A stretch of 64,000 nt of DNA from Pseudomonadota bacterium (GTDB taxonomy: Bacteria > Pseudomonadota > Alphaproteobacteria > Acetobacterales > Acetobacteraceae). This document shows positions 60,690 to 64,000 of the stretch, one piece after another; position 1 is the stretch's first letter, and each line of letters starts with the position of its first letter. Where the stretch lies: assembly GCA_021805565.1 (NCBI GenBank), contig JAJZFA010000033.1, forward strand, positions 62,001 to 126,000, in the 5' to 3' direction. Made by a program: the position numbers and the translations under genes. Under the pieces are notes generated by a model. It saw only the letters and a program-made list of their open reading frames with translations. It made no database searches and was not told the DNA's origin.

Positions 60690-63600
60690 TTACCCGCTGT
60701 CCGTCCCGGTGCGCCTGTTCCGCTGGCGGTTCGGCAGCGTCAGGCCGATCAACACTGGCATCGCCAGCAGCACCAGCGGAAATTGCAGCAACAACCCGGC
60801 GATGATCGCGATCGCCAGCGGTTGCTGGATGCCCGATCCCTGGCCCAGCGCCAGTGCCAGCGGCGCCAGGGTCAGGATCGCCGCCAGGGTCGTCATTGAA
60901 ATGGGCCGCAGGCGGTTGCGTGCGGCTTCTCGCAGCGCCTGGGCGGGCGGCATCGTCCGGGCGAGTTCGGTGTATTCGGACACATAGAAGATGGCCATTT
61001 CCGTTCCGATGCCCACGATCATGGTCATCCCCATCAGCGCGGTGATGTTCAGCGCGACTCCGGCAATCCACAGACCGGTAAACACGGCCGTCGTGGACAG
61101 CAGCGAACAGAGAATAATGATCGCCGGCAGCCAGAATCGCTCATACAGAAACAGCAGCAGGATCAGTTCGGCTGCCAGCGCGGCGGCGAACACCCGCGCC
61201 AGCCCGGCGAAGGCGATCTGCTGTTGTCTGTAGAGGCCGCCGAGTTCGTACCGCACCCCCGGCGCCAGCATGCCGGCGCCGTCTAGTTCGTGGCGGACAT
61301 CGACGACGGCGGCACCGATGCCGCGTCCCTCGATCCGCGCCGTCACCGCGTACATAGGCTGTAGATTTTCGCGCGAAATCTGCGGTTGTCCGCTGACCGG
61401 ACGCACCGCCGCCACCCGGCTGAGCGGGAACAGATGGCCATCCGGCGCGCGAACCGGCAGCGCCTCCAGATCGATATCGCGCAACGACACGGCGTGCGGC
61501 AGCACCACGCGCACGCCCACTTCCTGTGCCGTTCGCGGCAGCGTGGTAACGACGTCGCCGGTTAGCGCCGCCTGCATCGCCGTGGATATTGCGTCCGGCG
61601 TCATGCCCTCGATTGCCGCGCGCACCGGATCGATCGTCACGTCCAGCGCATCGCCCGCCAGATGGACGCCGTCCTTGACCTCCACCACGCCTTGCACCTT
61701 GGCGATCGCGGCGGCGACCTTGCGTGCCTGCGGGATCAGCGCCGCCGGATCGGGACCGAACAGCTTGATCTCGATCGGTTGCGGAACGGATGTCAGATCG
61801 CCGATCAGATCTTCCATTAGTTGAGCGAGTTCCACCTCGACGCCCGGTATCTGGGACTGGATCTGCTCCAGCACCGCGGCCATGACCGCGGCGGTGGGGC
61901 GGCCTACGCCGGGTTTCAGGCGCACGAAGAAATCGCCGTGGTAGGATTCCCCCAGATCGTTGCCCAGGCTCAGGCCGGTGCGGCGGGAAAACGTATCTAC
62001 CTCCGGCAGGCGCAGGAGCAGCGCCTCGATCTCGCCCGCCTCGCGCACGGTTTCGGTCAATGACGTTCCGGGCGGGGTGTAATAGTCCATCACGAAGCCG
62101 CCTTCGTCCACGGCGGGCATGAATCCGGTGGGGACATGGGTGTAGGCGAGCCAGCCGACCGCCAGCACCGGCACCAGCGCGACCAACAGCAGCCAGGGCC
62201 GACCGGATAACAGGTCCAGCAGCCGTCCGTGCCGGTGCGCGACGGCCCCCTTGCCGGATGCGCCCGGATCGCGCCAGCGGGTGAAATCGACGATGCGGGT
62301 CGCCAGGACAGGCACCACGAAAGCCGTCATCAGCCAGGAAATGACCAACGCGGACGCCATCGTCACCGACAGCGCCTTGGAAAACGCTCCGGTCACGCCG
62401 GAGAGAAAACCGAGCGGGATGAAGACGATGAGGGTGGCGAGGCTGGAGCCGGTCAGAGGGGCCATGAACTCCCGCGCGGCCGGCAATATGGCTTCGCCTC
62501 CCGGCACGCGGCCGTCGTCTCCCGGTGCGCCGGCGCGCCGGGCGATATGCTCGATCATGACGATGACGTCGTCGATCACCAGCCCGACGGCGGCGGCGAT
62601 GCCGCCCAGTGTCATGATGTTGAACGTCAGGCCCAGAACAGACAGCAGCAGCACGGTTGTCGCCATGGTCGTGGGCACGACGATCAGCGCGATCAGCGTG
62701 ACCCGCCAACTGCGCAGAAACGCCAGCAGCACGCCGCCCGCCAGCACCAGGCCAATCAGAAGCGCATCGCGAACGCTGCCGGCCGATTGCAGCACCAAGG
62801 TGCTTTGGTCGTACCAGTTGGTGAGTTTTACCCCGGACGGCAAAGCGAATTCGGCGAGACGGCCGCGCACGGCGCCGGCGATTTGCACCAGATTGGCGTC
62901 GGGCTGCTCATACACGTTGAACAGCACGGCCGGCTTTCCGTCCTCGGCCACGCGGACCCATTGCGGGACGACGCCATCCGTCACGCTTGCCACGTCGCGG
63001 ACGCGAACGATGCCGGCCGGATCGGCGCGCACGACGATATCGCCGACGCCCAAGGCGGCATGCACGCTATGGTCGGCGATGACGAGAAAAAGTTTGTCGT
63101 GATCCTGCAACCGCCCGGCCGCGCGCAGCACGTTACCGGCGGTCACCGCACGCGCGAGCTCGTCCATGCCGAGACCGAACGCCGCCAGCCGGTGCGGGTC
63201 GGCAGCGACTTCCACTTCCGCTGTGTCGCCGCCCTGGACGGTGACGCGCGCGAGACCCGGAATGGCGGACAGCAACGGGACGATTTGGTATTGTGCCAGT
63301 TCGCGCAGCGCCACGGGTCCGATCGTGTCCGAGGTCAGCGCGTAAGAAATGATCGGATAGACCGTCGGGTCCATCCGCTGCACCGTGTATTCGGTGCCGG
63401 CCGGCAGGGTGGGCAGGCGCTGCGCCAGCGCGACATCGACCAGTAGCGTGGCGGTGGTCATGTCGCGGCCCCAGCCGAAGTCGATCGAGACCTGCGCCGA
63501 TCCGCGCGTGGTTTGCGATCGCACGCCCTGGACGCCGGGCAGCGCGCGCACGGCGTCTTCAACCGGGCGCGTGACCAGCAGCGTGGTTTCGTCGGCCGGA

Positions 63601-63761
63601 CGGCTGCCGGCCGACAGATCGACCACGACGCGCGGAAACGACACCTGCGGGAAAAGGCCGATCGGCAGACCGAGACCCGCGACAACGCCGCCGATTGCCA
63701 GGGCGAAGGCAACGACCAGCAGGGACCGGACGTGGCGTGCGATAAACCCGGAGAAGCTCAA
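60690..63761 (-). CDS. RND family efflux transporter, inner-membrane pump
   Basis: A 1,023-residue RND pump with two six-helix halves and two large periplasmic loops. The proton-relay acidic residues in the fourth helix are in AVGLVIDDVIVMIEHI. Features such as PVEDAVRALPGVQGVRSQTTRGSAQVSIDFGWGRDM are of the heavy-metal/CusA-MdtC side of the family; drug or metal substrate cannot be decided. Starts with TTG (63761), overlapping the adaptor stop as TTGA. No outer-membrane channel in the window. Confidence 0.93.
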   Translation of the reverse strand: MSFSGFIARHVRSLLVVAFALAIGGVVAGLGLPIGLFPQVSFPRVVVDLSAGSRPADETTLLVTRPVEDAVRALPGVQGVRSQTTRGSAQVSIDFGWGRDMTTATLLVDVALAQRLPTLPAGTEYTVQRMDPTVYPIISYALTSDTIGPVALRELAQYQIVPLLSAIPGLARVTVQGGDTAEVEVAADPHRLAAFGLGMDELARAVTAGNVLRAAGRLQDHDKLFLVIADHSVHAALGVGDIVVRADPAGIVRVRDVASVTDGVVPQWVRVAEDGKPAVLFNVYEQPDANLVQIAGAVRGRLAEFALPSGVKLTNWYDQSTLVLQSAGSVRDALLIGLVLAGGVLLAFLRSWRVTLIALIVVPTTMATTVLLLSVLGLTFNIMTLGGIAAAVGLVIDDVIVMIEHIARRAGAPGDDGRVPGGEAILPAAREFMAPLTGSSLATLIVFIPLGFLSGVTGAFSKALSVTMASALVISWLMTAFVVPVLATRIVDFTRWRDPGASGKGAVAHRHGRLLDLLSGRPWLLLVALVPVLAVGWLAYTHVPTGFMPAVDEGGFVMDYYTPPGTSLTETVREAGEIEALLLRLPEVDTFSRRTGLSLGNDLGESYHGDFFVRLKPGVGRPTAAVMAAVLEQIQSQIPGVEVELAQLMEDLIGDLTSVPQPIEIKLFGPDPAALIPQARKVAAAIAKVQGVVEVKDGVHLAGDALDVTIDPVRAAIEGMTPDAISTAMQAALTGDVVTTLPRTAQEVGVRVVLPHAVSLRDIDLEALPVRAPDGHLFPLSRVAAVRPVSGQPQISRENLQPMYAVTARIEGRGIGAAVVDVRHELDGAGMLAPGVRYELGGLYRQQQIAFAGLARVFAAALAAELILLLFLYERFWLPAIIILCSLLSTTAVFTGLWIAGVALNITALMGMTMIVGIGTEMAIFYVSEYTELARTMPPAQALREAARNRLRPISMTTLAAILTLAPLALALGQGSGIQQPLAIAIIAGLLLQFPLVLLAMPVLIGLTLPNRQRNRRTGTDSG

Positions 63762-64000
63762 TGGTCCGCGGCCTCGTGGATCGCCATGCCATCGCGCAGT
63801 TCGGCGTTGCCTTGCGTCACCAGCTTCCGCCGGGGATCGATGTCGCCGCTGACCGCATCCGTCATGCCGTTCGCGCCCAGAACCCGCACGGCAACGCGCA
63901 CCGCATGGCCGTCCGCGATCTGGAATACACCGGTTCCGTCTTTATCGGTGAGCACGGCATCGCGTGGCACCAGCCAGCCATGGAACCGCCCCACGGAAAT
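63758..64000 (-). CDS. RND efflux periplasmic adaptor, C-terminal part
   Basis: Open to the window edge; about 80 C-terminal residues of a membrane fusion protein (HlyD/AcrA family). VPRDAVLTDKDGTGVFQIADGHAVRVAVRVLGANG is the membrane-proximal beta-barrel end. It is translationally coupled to the RND pump through a TTGA overlap. Confidence 0.85.
   Translation of the reverse strand: MSVGRFHGWLVPRDAVLTDKDGTGVFQIADGHAVRVAVRVLGANGMTDAVSGDIDPRRKLVTQGNAELRDGMAIHEAADH

Noticed and set aside
61141-62709. 522-codon minus-strand frame inside the RND pump gene
   Set aside because: Same-strand alternative frame of a certain gene; extreme Arg/Gly/Ala content.

Overview
The window is a dense, GC-rich (roughly two thirds G+C by eye) chromosomal segment of an alphaproteobacterium, probably in Rhodospirillales/Acetobacteraceae. 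The main grounds are a split F0 ATP synthase operon with a separate b-prime subunit (atpI-B-E-F'-F, no F1 genes beside it), the rimP-nusA-ylxR-infB-rbfA cluster, and terminator-bearing leaders in front of rimP and of serC-serA that match the alphaproteobacterial attenuator families called rimP leader and serC leader. No rRNA or tRNA gene, CRISPR array or replication origin was seen. The first and last genes run off the window.

Layout. 1-4.0 kb: end of a short-chain dehydrogenase, a nitroreductase, a family 2 glycosyltransferase and a methyltransferase-glycosyltransferase fusion. 4.0-5.8 kb: a fused UraD-UraH ureide enzyme, a paired 47-bp palindromic repeat and a VapC/Phd-type toxin-antitoxin pair. 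5.9-12 kb (minus): the rimP-nusA-ylxR-infB-rbfA operon, with a leader attenuator and a 5x14-bp tandem repeat between rimP and nusA. 12-16.6 kb: an acyltransferase, then serC-serA with its leader. 16.6-20.5 kb (minus): a DegT aminotransferase/epimerase pair, then a metal-type ABC permease and ATPase preceded by an overlapping, previously uncalled 33-aa membrane ORF whose ribosome site sits in a perfect 10-bp hairpin. 20.5-26.3 kb: DUF445 protein, two flavin-dependent LLM oxidoreductases, an MBL hydrolase and an orphan DNA methyltransferase.

26.4-33.1 kb: an unknown 226-aa protein, a glycosyltransferase, two cold-shock proteins, a threonine-dehydratase-like enzyme and the F0 operon. 33.1-40.5 kb: ROK kinase, thioesterase, HAD phosphatase, a HigBA-like toxin-antitoxin module with paired operators, argG, a BKACE enzyme, hldE and a metallophosphatase. 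40.6-42.6 kb: an intact IS1380-family element flanked by remnants of two different genes, each also frameshifted in a homopolymer, with no target duplication. This looks like a deletion scar.

42.9-53.6 kb: PRC-barrel protein, CreA, Nudix, DUF1285, then a MoxR-DUF58-BatA/DUF4159-VWA operon, an LLM oxidoreductase and a 52-aa proline-rich ORF. 53.7-64 kb: ClC channel, ketopantoate reductase, methyltransferase, cupin, a TRAP transporter with fused DctQM, and an RND efflux pump with the end of its adaptor gene.

Recurring themes: 4-nt start/stop overlaps within operons (ATGA, GTGA, TTGA); GC-rich hairpins at convergent gene ends, twice built into the stop codons; and short tandem duplications in intergenic spacers.
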